NCBI GenBank assembly: GCA_047495785.1
Contig: JBLDXI010000001.1
Span: forward strand, 5,120,751 to 5,184,750
Length of the DNA stretch: 64,000 nucleotides
Origin: Lepidodermella squamata
Taxonomy: Eukaryota > Gastrotricha
Reading direction: 5' to 3'
Program-made: the position numbers and the translations under genes
Notes under the pieces: model-generated
Told to the model about the DNA's origin: nothing
What the model saw: only the letters and a program-made list of their open reading frames with translations
The model's database searches: none
Shown here: in pieces, positions 6,965 to 15,921 of the stretch
Layout of the letters: each line of letters begins with the position of its first letter
Position numbering within the stretch: the stretch's first letter is position 1

Positions 6965-7036
6965 AGGGGACACCCGGGTTTGAACCGGGGACCTCTCGAT
7001 CTGCAGTCGAATGCTCTACCACTGAGCTATATCCCC
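6965..7036 (-). tRNA. tRNA-Cys-GCA
   Basis: 72 nt; acceptor GGGGATA/TGTCCCC, stem TTCGA/TCGAG, loop CTGCAGA, T-loop TTCAAAC, discriminator T (U73 is the Cys identity base). T6 at 6952-6957. Last gene of the unit before the long spacer. Confidence 0.97.
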
Positions 7037-7313
7037 TATCGCCTCCTGTATATACGAGTAAAGCATGACTTCAGCCTGGTTTACGAGTCGTGAGCTTCTT
7101 GCTGTTATTGGACGCTCCTGTGAAAACATTGCAGCGCCGCGAATTTGCATTCGATTGCGCTGAAACCACGCTTAAACGACAGAGGATGAAAAGCTGCATC
7201 ACACCAATTAGGTAAAAACGCAGCCTCCATCACGGCCAGACTGGCACAGCGGGGCAAAGAAAAGGCGATTGCGCCGGAGAAATAGCTGGATTACTGAGCA
7301 AAGGTCAAATCTT
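7037..7313. other. Cys-Arg spacer, interrupted by the transposon
   Basis: Left part of the longest spacer of the unit. No gene recognised. It resumes at 12924; the uninterrupted form is at 25048-25353. Confidence 0.8.
7312..7313. repeat. Probable 2-bp target-site duplication (left)
   Basis: TT before the element. The empty site in later units has TTTT (for example 25323-25326); here two T precede and four follow the element, which fits a TT duplication. A T-homopolymer makes the exact length ambiguous. Confidence 0.6.
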
Positions 7314-7354
7314 CTTAGTGGAACCAGTGAATCCACAATTTCCTGATTGGCTGG
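7314..7354 (+). repeat. Left terminal inverted repeat
   Basis: 41 bp matching 12883-12923 reversed: first 28 bp identical, then 4 mismatches (CCTG versus TTCT), then ATTGGCTGG identical. Contains a small internal palindrome, GTGGA and TCCAC 9 bp apart. Confidence 0.93.
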
Positions 7355-7534
7355 CTGGTTTAAAAGCTGATTGGTTGGATCAAAAAGCGCGCCACGCGCC
7401 ATTTTATTTTTTTTCCCGTGATCACACGTTTCAATAAATGTTTCATTAAATATTTTACTTCTTGTTAATTTCGGTTCTTTCACGTCACATTTCCATTTTA
7501 ACTCATTTTTACCGATTGCAACCACGCTAGTTCT

Positions 7535-9814
7535 TCAAGAAAATTCCAGTTCTTCTATCTCACTCAATTCGCCATCACTTTCTTCTGAGCTGTAGCAGGG
7601 GGACTCATCATTATTTGCTGAAATCACCAGGTTTTCCATTAGTTGCCGGCAAACCGGATCACCGAAAAAAACGGTGCTAGATAAAAGCTTTCGGAGAGCT
7701 TTGATACGCAACTCAATTGAGATGCCGCTCAAAGCTCGAAGGTCGTAGCCTGCCCTCATCAGGGAATAAACATGGCTGGCCAAGACTAAGATATTAAACC
7801 TTTAGCAAATCACCCATCGGTCAAAAAAGCTTTACCATGGGAATAGGGCGTTACATTTCCTATCGCAGCTTGAAAATAAAATTCGAACTCGCGAAACGCA
7901 AAATCGCTCTCGGGAACCTCATTAGATTCGACGAGATCGAGTAACTCGATAGTTCTCGCAATGAGAATATCGAATTCTCGGAACTTAGACAGCACTCCCG
8001 CGATAACCTGTAAAACAATTAGTATGATGACGAAAGCTTATAGTAAAATCCATGTGTAAAAGGCCAGATTTCTGTTTACGAAACTCACTTCTTCCGCCTC
8101 CGGCATGCGCAATTGCAAGCACTTCTTAATTTTCGCTTCAGGTGACTGTAATTTGCGACGATGAGAGACATTATTTTCATCCAAAAATCTGACAAATATA
8201 TCGAGAGTAAATCTGGACTCGAGCAATTTGCTTTGCCAGTTTTCTTCCAAAAAAGTCATCAGCGTAGTATTCTCATGCAAGCAGCGCAGGGCCTTAAAAA
8301 TTTTAAATCAGCGATAACATTAATTTTGAATCAAATTCGAACCTTGACGATACCACTATGTGTGTACCGCTTCAGCTTTGTTGCATTGGGGTCGTTCGAC
8401 GGATCCACGCGCAAATTGAACAAAGAACGCTCTAAAAACCCTTTCGCATTGCTAAAAGCCGTTTTCAGCTTGTTACTCAGCATAAATGTTAACAGCTGCA
8501 ATAATTTATTTAGCCTATTTTCATTGCTTCCCAACCTATTGCATAGCTTACCGAATTCAAGATTGAAAGCGCTATGGCCGAAAACATATGTAGGCAGCAT
8601 GGCAGAATTGTTAGCATTTCGCGAGGCAGATCGAAAAGCGGCAAATATTCTAGAGACCAGCCTTGCTCATTGCTGCGAAGTCGAAATTGCTCGGCAAAGT
8701 CGCGAGCAGGGCCCTCATTCCCAGCTCCGTTCCCAACATTGCCGACACAGAAGACACATGAGTGGTCGCTACCTTGAGAGCCGCAGGCCAAAATCTTAAA
8801 ATTGCAATGTTGGCAGAAAACTCGAATTTCGCAGCTTATACAGTGCTTTTACCTTTGTTAGCATCATATAGTCGCAACATAAAATCAACGAAAATTTGTA
8901 TTTTCGCCCTTTATGCCGATCTGTCACGGTTTCACGACACATTTGCTCAAGCTCTCTACAGACTTCGGCAAAATAATGTCGAAGATTCTCAGAATCTTCT
9001 TCGCCCTGGTATAAACCAACTTGGTACTCATTATCAATTCCAGCTGTCTTCTTCCTGTCTTCAAGACAAATAATAAATGAAACAATGCCTTGGGCAACAT
9101 TTGATCGAGACCCCATGCCGTCGATTTGAACCCTAATTTTATTAATTTCGGGGTAACGCTTCAGCATATTAGCATTTGCCCAGTGCTCGAAAATTTCTTT
9201 CGGGGAAATCGTGGCACCTTTTTCTCTGGGCGAATCGTCGCTTCTATGTTTACCTGATTTTTTTATTTTAAAAGTATCATATTTGAGGCAAATTAAAAAA
9301 AATACTCACGGTGTTCAAGCTCCTTATGGGTCGTGATATGGAAAAAATTAGCAAGCCGTCGGCGAGCTTTGACCAGTCTTCTGCGCGAAGGATGGTTGGG
9401 ATTTTGGGCCCTAGCGAGTTTAAAAAATGTCCGCCCTGAGACCGCGTGCCTCATCCGCAACTTGACAGCTCTAAAAAATTCATTGCAAGCGAAGATAAAA
9501 TAATGAGTAGTAAATAACCTCTCAGCTTCTTTTGTTTGCATTTCATCGCGCTCTTCAGATGATTTTAGGGGCATCTCAACCCTTACGACATTTTTCGAAC
9601 CTTCGAAACGAATGAATAAACCGCATTCCGCGACCTTTTTATCGCCAATCTTCTCTCGCCACAATTCGCTGTTAGTTAGTGAACTAAGATGCTCAGCTAA
9701 AACCGTTTCGATGCGTTTTTTTCGCCCCGATTTTGTTTGAATTTGATGGTAAGGCAAGCTAGAAGGATTAGACTGATAATCGCTATCATTTAAGGGCTGA
9801 ATTATATAAATCAT
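7535..9814 (-). CDS. Putative DDE-type transposase, seven exons
   Basis: Exons (minus strand): 9814-9310, 9253-8853, 8794-8552, 8495-8343, 8292-8089, 8007-7836, 7785-7535. Introns are 50-81 nt, all GT-AG with matching phase, giving 642 residues. Candidate catalytic residues are D213 (IDGMGSR), D296 (CCDYMMLTK) and E584 (SGISIE). A CVFC pair (C315, C318) follows the second D, then a conserved-looking LHMF (H371) and TPYSHVLASHV (about 555-565). A ~290-residue gap between the second D and the E fits families with an insertion domain there (hAT, P, RAG/Transib-like). The C-terminus is acidic. Joining TPYSH to VLASHV across the last intron restores a motif seen in such transposases, which supports that splice. 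The start is the first ATG of the open frame; an upstream exon is possible. Family is inferred from memory of motifs, not from a search. Confidence 0.75.
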
Positions 9815-10350
9815 TACAACAAACGCACAGATTTCGGCCCACGTCGCCCATCGGCTTTAGCTGCCGCTTTACAAGTCGCGCAGAGCTGGCAAATCAGATA
9901 TGTATGTCACTTGAAAAATTAAAGAATAAATTTACCAATCGTAAATGGGGTGGATGGCGAACCGGGCAGTTCAATGCCCGAACCGGGGCCATTTTGCTGG
10001 GCTAAATTATTAAAAGTCTACGTTATTTCCTAAAAATAAGAGCTTCTTATCTTAGGCTAGTCGTTTTTATTGCGCTTTATTTTCATAATAGGATTGTGCT
10101 AAAATTTTCAAAAAAATAATATTTATCGAAAAAATCGAAATACTACATTGATATGAGCTCTCGCCGTAAAATCACGAAGTACGTTTTTTTAATCGATTCA
10201 TTTCCACGTTTCATTGATTAATCTGTCTAGAGCTAATCACGCGCGATCGCTCGGCAGAGTAGTAGGTGCTGCCATTCAACATCTTTTGAGATCGAAACGG
10301 GTAACAAAGCGGTCCCATTTCTTTCCGCGTAAATTTACGTTGAATGTGCC
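9815..10350. promoter_or_regulatory. Intergenic region between divergent transposon genes
   Basis: 536 bp without a convincing gene, between the transposase start (minus) and the finger gene (plus), so it probably holds both promoters. One short hairpin is visible at 9963-9980 (CGGGCA-gttcaa-TGCCCG). No other element recognised. Confidence 0.4.
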
Positions 10351-11029
10351 ATGCTTCATTGGGCAGTTCCGCGGCGCTTTCGGCAAGTAAGAATAAATGC
10401 CAAGGTATTCAACAAAAAATGTCATTTTTGGTCAAGGTTTGGGTCGCTGAAGAGGCCGATCAAAATAACATGCCGAGAATTTTTGAAATCCCTTACTTTG
10501 GATAAGCAAGATGTTGAAAATGGGAAATTTGTGATCTGCTTAAATTTTCAGATGACGGCTTCTTGGCACTGCTTGTAAATATATGTAATTTGGTGAAAAT
10601 GTATTTATTCCACCTCTTTTCCAGGGATGATGATCTTGGCCAGCTGTGGTTGAAAATGTTTTACATGCGTCGGAAATAACAATCGTCGAACTTTCTGATT
10701 TGAAAATTGACCCTGTTTTAAACTTTTTTCTTGTTTTAAAATTTCAATAAAATTCCTGTTCATCAGTTATCTTCAATGCTGGCATTTTTTGTAGAATGGA
10801 TAATTCAGTTTTTTTATACAAGCGAGGAAGATTTTACCGATATTTTTATGATATCGCAAAAATCAGAATATTTTTATTCTGTCCTTTTTGCGATGTGCTA
10901 TTCCAAATCAGCGTGCTTGAAGAGCATGTGGTACGAAAATGCCGATTAGGGATCAGTCTTACTCGAGCAGAGCGTGAACATGCTTTCCGCCAATCGATAC
11001 CAATTGATCCTGAGCAGGGCTGGACTTGA
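10351..11029 (+). CDS. Spliced gene ending in a C2HC zinc finger (exon model tentative)
   Basis: A chain of short exons fits best: 10351-10386, 10437-10500, 10552-10584, 10644 to about 10710, then one or two more exons to the stop at 11027-11029. The first intron (10387-10436) is GTAAGA...AAG and 50 nt. The second (10501-10551) would have to be GA-AG (GATAAG...TTTTCAG), either a non-canonical intron or a mutated donor. The third is 59 nt. The last frame encodes CPFC, eleven residues, H, four residues, C: a C2HC finger resembling Rad18/UBZ-type or other DNA-binding fingers. Its role is unknown; a DNA-binding partner of the transposase is a guess. An alternative reading of 10351-10578 as one open frame is possible. 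Confidence 0.4.
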
Positions 11030-11619
11030 AACTTGAATTCCTGACAGCCAGTTTCGCGATTGACGACGAACGCGTTCTATGTTTAATGTTGTAATCGGAA
11101 TAATCAACTTCGTGTTTACGTTTTACTTTAATCTCGAATGATTTTCTATAATCCTCGTCAAATTAAGTGATAGTAGTTTTAATAAATAAAAATACCGAGA
11201 TCTATTCTTCATAAGATGTGTTATAATCAAGAAAGACATTTCGTAGGACTCAAAATCTCAAACTTAACCTTTCTCATGCATCGAATAGGCTCAATGGCTG
11301 CTGAAATTATTAAATTTTCACTGAAGTCAGTTATACACAAAAATAACGTGTTTGGACATTAATTTTCGAAATTAATCTTCGCCAACAATCAACAATTAAC
11401 ACGGGATTTTCAGATTTCTTTCTTTTTTTCACGAAGTTTAGTTCGAAAATTGTGCTATCATCGAAATTAGGTACATTGAATAATTTTCCGCAAATCCGGC
11501 AAAATTTAATGAGACGCTAAGCCTAAAAAATATTACATACCTATTACATCGGCCCTTTTAGTTTAATTTTTGAAAATTAATTTTGGATTGCTGGAAACAG
11601 GCTATAATATATGGCATAC

Positions 11620-11641
11620 CAGGGTTGTGATCGAAAGAAAA
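11620..11641 (+). repeat. Inverted repeat inside the transposon, left arm
   Basis: CAGGGTTGTGATCGAA followed by a purine run; reverse complement at 11751-11772 with a one-base slip. The arms flank 109 bp, so this could be a small nested non-autonomous element or a hairpin. Confidence 0.7.
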
Positions 11642-11750
11642 AATCAAACCTTTTCTATCACAGGTAGCTCTTGGGTATGACTAACGCTGGGTAAAATTTG
11701 GCTCTTATCGGTAAGGTCAATGTTGCGTAATAAAAATTGCAAATGTACAC

Positions 11751-11772
11751 TTTTTCTTCGATCACAACCCTG
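11751..11772 (-). repeat. Inverted repeat inside the transposon, right arm
   Basis: Partner of 11620-11641. Confidence 0.7.
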
Positions 11773-11970
11773 ATTGTTGAGAAAAGTGAAAATAGGGTGA
11801 AAAGTCAAATTTTCAAGTTTTTAATTTTTTGAACGGTATTATTGAACTAAGAAGTCAAAATAGAAATTGATAAGGCTTTATTTTATCAAAACTTCATGTT
11901 ATTGGCCTCATAAAACAGGTTTAAAATTGAAAAAATGAATTAAAACAAAAGTATGAGATATGTGGAAAAG

Positions 11971-12728
11971 TTATTCGGAATCTGTATCAGTGTCCATGAG
12001 TTTCTTCCATTCCGCGTTGATTTTGTCCATCACCGCGGTCTTGGAGCGAGATCCGAAAACAGCCATAAAATCGGGGTCTTGAGCGGCTTTATAGCTCTTG
12101 ATGTGCGGGCTATATTCGATTGTTTCGGGAAAATCGTTTTCTTGCCCGAAATCGAGGAGGGCTTTGATACTTTCTTTCTCCGGGGTGTCGTACGGAGCGT
12201 AAGGCCGGCCGCCTTTCCGGACTTTCGAGCGCCTCGACTTGTGCTTCTTCGGCGTCTGGGTGATGGTTGAAGAAGCCGCTTTGAGCGTCGAATCTGGCTT
12301 CGAGGCAGTTTTCGGAAGCGAAACGCTGATCGAGGAAATACTTGCCGTCGGTGATGAGAACGCCACTGACTTGAACGCTGATCGGCGACTGGAGCAAGAG
12401 CTCACAGACCCAGCCCTTGATCGGCTTTCCGGAGCCGCCGGCAACACCCACAGCTTGTCGAGCTTTCCTCCCAATTCGGCAAGCGCAATTTTGAGGCTTT
12501 TCTCGGTGGCGAAGCAGGCCTAGAAAGCAATCTCAATACAAGGCATGATTCATAAAAATAAAAAAATATTACTTTTTCACCATTAGCATCCATATAGTTG
12601 AAGCCGTAAACTTCACCCAGATGAAGTTCCTCCATCGCAGAGAATCGTAGTTCGTCGAAAGATGGGATTTCGCTGACAACAAGTTTGTGCCACCCTTCGC
12701 TCTCGACGACGGTCATTCGGACGAGCAT
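11971..12728 (-). CDS. Unknown transposon protein, two exons
   Basis: Exons 12728-12573 and 12519-11971 joined across a 53-nt GT-AG phase-0 intron (GTAATA...TTTCTAG), giving 234 residues. The first ~85 residues look globular (ends LGGKLDKLWVLP). The middle is rich in Ser, Thr and Lys with a basic stretch (KKHKSRRSKVRKGGRP, a possible nuclear localisation signal). The last ~75 residues look folded again and end in an acidic tail DTDTDSE. I do not recognise the family. It is transcribed towards the element's interior, and its base composition is more GC-rich than the surrounding non-coding sequence, as expected for coding DNA. Confidence 0.65.
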
Positions 12729-12882
12729 TATTATAAATTAAAAAAAATTAATTAAAAATTAAAAAATATGTGAGTTGAAATGTTCAGATGAAAAATGTGA
12801 GATAAAACTGAAAAAAATGGAAAATTCGCGTGCCTTTTAAACCCACCAACAGCATTAAGGAGCGCGCCTGTAACTAAAAATA

Positions 12883-12923
12883 CCAGCCAATAGAAAAATT
12901 GTGGATTCACTGGTTCCACTAAG
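12883..12923 (-). repeat. Right terminal inverted repeat
   Basis: Partner of 7314-7354. Confidence 0.93.
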
Positions 12924-12925
12924 TT
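12924..12925. repeat. Probable 2-bp target-site duplication (right)
   Basis: TT after the element; see 7312-7313. Confidence 0.6.
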
Positions 12926-12954
12926 TTCATTATCAATCTATCTTGCGGTACAGC

Positions 12955-13027
12955 GGGGTTGTGGCGCAATGGACAACGCGTCTGACTACGGATCAGAAGA
13001 TTCCAGGTTCGACTCCTGGCAGCCTCG
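12955..13027 (+). tRNA. tRNA-Arg-ACG
   Basis: 73 nt; acceptor GGGGTTG/CAGCCTC with two G-T type pairs, stem TCTGA/TCAGA, loop CTACGGA, T-loop TTCGACT, discriminator G. Inosine at 34 reads CGU, CGC and CGA. T9 at 13029-13037. First gene of the forward unit. Confidence 0.97.
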
Positions 13028-13107
13028 ATTTTTTTTTATAATGTCACATTGACGACGCGTTCAAAGTAGCTTTCAAATGCGGCATCGAAGCGCATCGACG
13101 TATCACA

Positions 13108-13180
13108 GCCCGGTTAGCTCAGTCGGTAGAGCATGGGACTCTTAATCCCAGGGTCGTGGGTTCGAGCCCCACATCGGGCG
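13108..13180 (+). tRNA. tRNA-Lys-CTT
   Basis: 73 nt; acceptor GCCCGGT/ATCGGGC, stem TGGGA/TCCCA, loop CTCTTAA, discriminator G. Reads AAG. T5 at 13188-13192. Confidence 0.97.
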
Positions 13181-13240
13181 ACTAGACTTTTTATCTTTCA
13201 AAATGAGTTCTTTCCGTGAATAATCGAGCAAAAACATGTG

Positions 13241-13312
13241 CTCCTTGGCAGGGAATCGAACCCTGGTCTCCCGCGTGACAGGCGGGGATACTAACCACTA
13301 TACTACCAAGGA
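13241..13312 (-). tRNA. tRNA-Asp-GTC
   Basis: First Asp locus of the unit (after Lys-CTT); body as 993-1064, different flanks. Confidence 0.96.
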
Positions 13313-13389
13313 TATGACGCTTAATACGGCTTGCGAAATCGTTTAGTTTTTGCGAGAACTCTCACAATTGGCGCAAAACTGTAGCATGC

Positions 13390-13460
13390 TGCATCGGCCG
13401 GGAATCGAACCCGGGCCTCCCGCGTGGCAGGCGAGAATTCTACCACTGAACCACCGATGC
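13390..13460 (-). tRNA. tRNA-Gly-GCC
   Basis: U1, first Gly-GCC locus; body as 832-902. Confidence 0.96.
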
Positions 13461-13526
13461 CGCTGCGGATTCATAGCCGCGGTGAATCAATGCAAATGCA
13501 TAAGGATGCGCTGGAAGTTGATGCGG

Positions 13527-13585
13527 TTTGAACCCGAGACCTCTCGCACCCAAAGCGAGAATCATACCCCCTACACCAACGGGCC
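13527..13585 (-). pseudogene. tRNA-Pro-TGG pseudogene, 3' end lost
   Basis: Matches Pro-TGG (3889-3960) from the 5' end through the anticodon loop TTTGGGT and into the T arm, then breaks: the 3' half of the T arm and the 3' acceptor strand are replaced. The D arm has also changed (GGTGTAGGGGG for GGTCTAGGGG). It cannot form an acceptor stem. Shared with U2. Confidence 0.93.
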
Positions 13586-13728
13586 TTGGCGATAGGTGAT
13601 GCGGGGCTTGCCATAACAGAGGTCCGATTCAAATGTCTTCATTTCACAGCAATGTGGATGGCGGATTTGTGACGTGCCCTAATTTAGGCACGACTGCTGA
13701 GCTCAACATGAACAATTTGAACAGCGCA

Positions 13729-13801
13729 GCCGAGATAGCTCAGTTGGGAGAGCGTTAGACTGAAGATCTAAAGGTCCCTGGTTCGATCCCGGGTCTCGGC
13801 G
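13729..13801 (+). tRNA. tRNA-Phe-GAA with G73
   Basis: U1, first Phe locus; see 3673-3745. Confidence 0.96.
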
Positions 13802-13879
13802 ACATTCCATTTTTGGAACGATTTGCTTGGCTGTTGGCTGTCCTGTAGCGAACTCGTCAATGACTCGTCAAGCAACTAA

Positions 13880-13951
13880 GGCCCGTTGGTCTAGGGGTAT
13901 GATTCTCGCTTCGGGTGCGAGAGGTCTCGGGTTCAATTCCCGAACGGGCCC
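13880..13951 (+). tRNA. tRNA-Pro-CGG
   Basis: U1 copy; see 3523-3594. Confidence 0.96.
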
Positions 13952-14032
13952 AAAGGTTTTTGCATTCAGTACGTAGCTTTTGCGACGCGGTTTACGTCAT
14001 ATTGACCGCGCAAACTAAATCGCATGAGCAGC

Positions 14033-14104
14033 TCCCTGATGGTCTAGTGGTTAGGATTCCGCGCTTTCACCGCGGCGGCCCGGGTTCGATTCCCGGTCAG
14101 GGAA
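14033..14104 (+). tRNA. tRNA-Glu-TTC
   Basis: U1 copy; see 3370-3441. Confidence 0.96.
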
Positions 14105-14178
14105 AGTTTTTGAGCTTTGCAATGTCAATTGTAGGTTTTGGTACGAAAAAGAGAGCTTGCCGCCGAAAATGTCAAGCA

Positions 14179-14250
14179 AGGCTCAGGGGGGGATCGAACC
14201 CTCGATCTTCTGCTTACTAGGCAGACGCTCTACCACTAAGCTACTGAGCC
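14179..14250 (-). tRNA. tRNA-Thr-AGT
   Basis: U1 copy; see 3224-3295. Confidence 0.95.
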
Positions 14251-14326
14251 GAGGCTGGGTATTTTTGCAGCAGTAGCATTATTTGTAGAGAAGTCTAGCC
14301 AGGTTATGAAATTCAGCGAGAAAAAT

Positions 14327-14399
14327 TGGAGGATACGGGCGTCGATCCCGTTACCTCTCGCATGCTAAGCGAGCGCTCTACCATTTGAGCTAATCCCCC
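14327..14399 (-). tRNA. tRNA-Ala-AGC
   Basis: U1, first locus; see 3075-3147. Confidence 0.96.
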
Positions 14400-14470
14400 G
14401 TGGTATTAACTAGACAATTTATTGCTATGATTAAAGCTGTGGCTTCGGTAAATTGCTCTGAAAAAGCTTG

Positions 14471-14543
14471 CGCCCTCCGGGGGACTCGAACCCCCGACCC
14501 TGTGATTAAAAGTCACATGCTCTACCGACTGAGCTAGGAAGGC
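14471..14543 (-). tRNA. tRNA-Lys-TTT
   Basis: U1 copy; see 2931-3003. Confidence 0.96.
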
Positions 14544-14614
14544 CATTGCAAATGACGGCTATTCTCAGAGCAGCATTACATTTAGCCGGCACTTTCACCT
14601 GTTGCAAAAGTAAT

Positions 14615-14687
14615 CGACGCTGATGGGACTCGAACCCACAATCTTCGGATCCGAAGTCCGACGCGATAGCCATTTCGCCACAGCGCC
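14615..14687 (-). tRNA. tRNA-Arg-TCG
   Basis: U1 copy; see 2787-2859. Confidence 0.96.
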
Positions 14688-14840
14688 TATCGATAGATGT
14701 GGCAATGCAATGCGCTCATCCTGTCAACGGCAGCTTCCACGTGGAGGAGAGGTTTTCTACGCGGAAATGAGCGGCCTAATTTCTCATATTTTCCCAAATT
14801 GCGGGTGGATTACAAAAACCTCCTTGTGAAGCTACATCTC

Positions 14841-14924
14841 GTCAGGATGGCCGAGCGGTCTAAGGCGCCAGACTCAAGATCTGGTCCTCGAAAGAGGGCG
14901 TGGGTTCGAACCCCACTTCTGACA
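14841..14924 (+). tRNA. tRNA-Leu-CAA
   Basis: U1 copy; see 2550-2633. Confidence 0.96.
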
Positions 14925-15022
14925 CTATTTTTCACATTTTTAGAGCAATTTCCAGTCACTTTCACCACCGATAAGTATAGCAACTAAGCTTCGTGAGGAT
15001 GTTACGCGAAAAAATTGCCAAC

Positions 15023-15094
15023 TGGAGGCATCGGGGATTGAACCCGAGACCTTCACAATGCGAATGAGACGCTCTACCACTGAGCTATGCCCCC
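15023..15094 (-). tRNA. tRNA-Ala-CGC
   Basis: U1 copy; see 2380-2451. Confidence 0.95.
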
Positions 15095-15110
15095 TAGGCT
15101 AGTGCAAGAA

Positions 15111-15182
15111 AGGTCCCATCGAGAATCGAACTCGAGTCGCTGGATTCAGAGTCCAGAGTGCTAACCGCTACACCATGGAACC
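15111..15182 (-). tRNA. tRNA-Gln-CTG
   Basis: U1 copy; see 2220-2291. The spacer to Ala-CGC lacks 72 bp, so the T7 terminator of other copies is gone and no T-run of four lies between the two genes. Confidence 0.94.
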
Positions 15183-15250
15183 TCTCGAAAACTGGTTCTG
15201 GAAAGGTCAGCTTTAATTCTGTTACTAGCAGCAATGTTGCTAAAAACGTG

Positions 15251-15322
15251 TGCGTCAGCCGGGAGTCGAACCCGGATCGGCTGCTTGGAAGGCAACCATG
15301 CTGACCGTTACACCACTGACGC
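15251..15322 (-). tRNA. tRNA-Gly-TCC
   Basis: U1 copy; see 2080-2151. Confidence 0.96.
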
Positions 15323-15398
15323 CTCACGAATGTGAGATGAGAGGACTGTTCTGGAGGCTAACTGCAGAATAGAGTGTCAGTCGTTATGCAAAAACTGT

Positions 15399-15480
15399 CG
15401 TCGCCAGTAGGATTTGAACCTACGCGCGGAAACCGCATCTGATTTCTAGTCAGACCCCTTAACCACTCGGGCATAGCGAC
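15399..15480 (-). tRNA. tRNA-Ser-AGA, mosaic body
   Basis: AGA anticodon and AGA-type T-loop (TTCAAAT), but the variable arm is GGTTTCC, the Ser-CGA type. Flanks are those of the AGA locus. A short internal conversion patch fits. See 1922-2003. Confidence 0.95.
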
Positions 15481-15599
15481 TTGAGTGGCCCTTCAGCAGT
15501 TTCAAGCAGCGTCGTGAATAATTTTGCCGACAAGTTCAAAGCCGACGCTAGTTTTTCTGGCTTTAAACATGATGACATAAATTTCTTTAAAAATTAATG

Positions 15600-15671
15600 C
15601 TCCTTGGCAGGGAATCGAACCCTGGTCTCCCGCGTGACAGGCGGGGATACTAACCACTATACTACCAAGGA
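15600..15671 (-). tRNA. tRNA-Asp-GTC
   Basis: Extra copy in the U1 duplication; see 993-1064. Confidence 0.96.
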
Positions 15672-15761
15672 TTGCACGAATGTTGATGGTCTTCGAATAG
15701 CTTCTCCCTCGCTTCCACGCCAACAGAAGGCCATTCCGTCAAAAATGTGACTTGGCGCAGA

Positions 15762-15832
15762 TGCATCGGCCGGGAATCGAACCCGGGCCTCCCGCGTGGC
15801 AGGCGAGAATTCTACCACTGAACCACCGATGC
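15762..15832 (-). tRNA. tRNA-Gly-GCC
   Basis: Extra copy in the U1 duplication; see 832-902. Confidence 0.96.
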
Positions 15833-15921
15833 GCTGCTTGATGACTAGCTCATGGGCGCCATGTAGAGGCGTTCAAATCATAATGTCGAGCCGCAATTGA
15901 GGCCGAACGCCAAAAACTAAG

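Larger units (their letters stand above)
11030..11970. other. AT-rich non-coding part of the transposon
   Basis: 941 bp with no open frame of note on either strand. It contains the inverted repeat listed at 11620 and 11751 and many A/T runs. Confidence 0.6.
7314..12923. mobile_element. 5,610-bp DNA transposon with TIRs
   Basis: Bounded by terminal inverted repeats beginning CTTAGTGGAACCAG and inserted into the Cys-Arg spacer, for which empty paralogous copies exist in the same window. It encodes a multi-exon DDE-type transposase candidate (minus strand), a C2HC-finger gene (plus) and a third gene (minus). Sequence is AT-rich compared with the array. The 28-bp perfect TIR ends and plausible open exons suggest recent insertion. 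I do not recognise the superfamily. The coding ends lie close to the TIRs, so it could be autonomous. Confidence 0.9.

Noticed and set aside
7208-7525. 105-codon minus-strand frame at the left end of the transposon
   Set aside because: It runs across the terminal repeat into array spacer, so it straddles two unrelated sequences.
8161-8799. 212-codon plus-strand frame inside the transposon
   Set aside because: Antisense to transposase exons 3-5; the minus strand has phase-consistent splice sites and motifs, this frame has none.
11953-12523. Plus-strand and alternative minus-strand frames over the third transposon gene
   Set aside because: Shadows of the minus-strand exon, which is GC-rich and so open in several frames.
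7314-12923. A tRNA-targeting transposon such as the Dada superfamily
   Set aside because: Dada elements insert inside small-RNA genes with 6-7 bp duplications; this one sits in a spacer with at most a short TT duplication.
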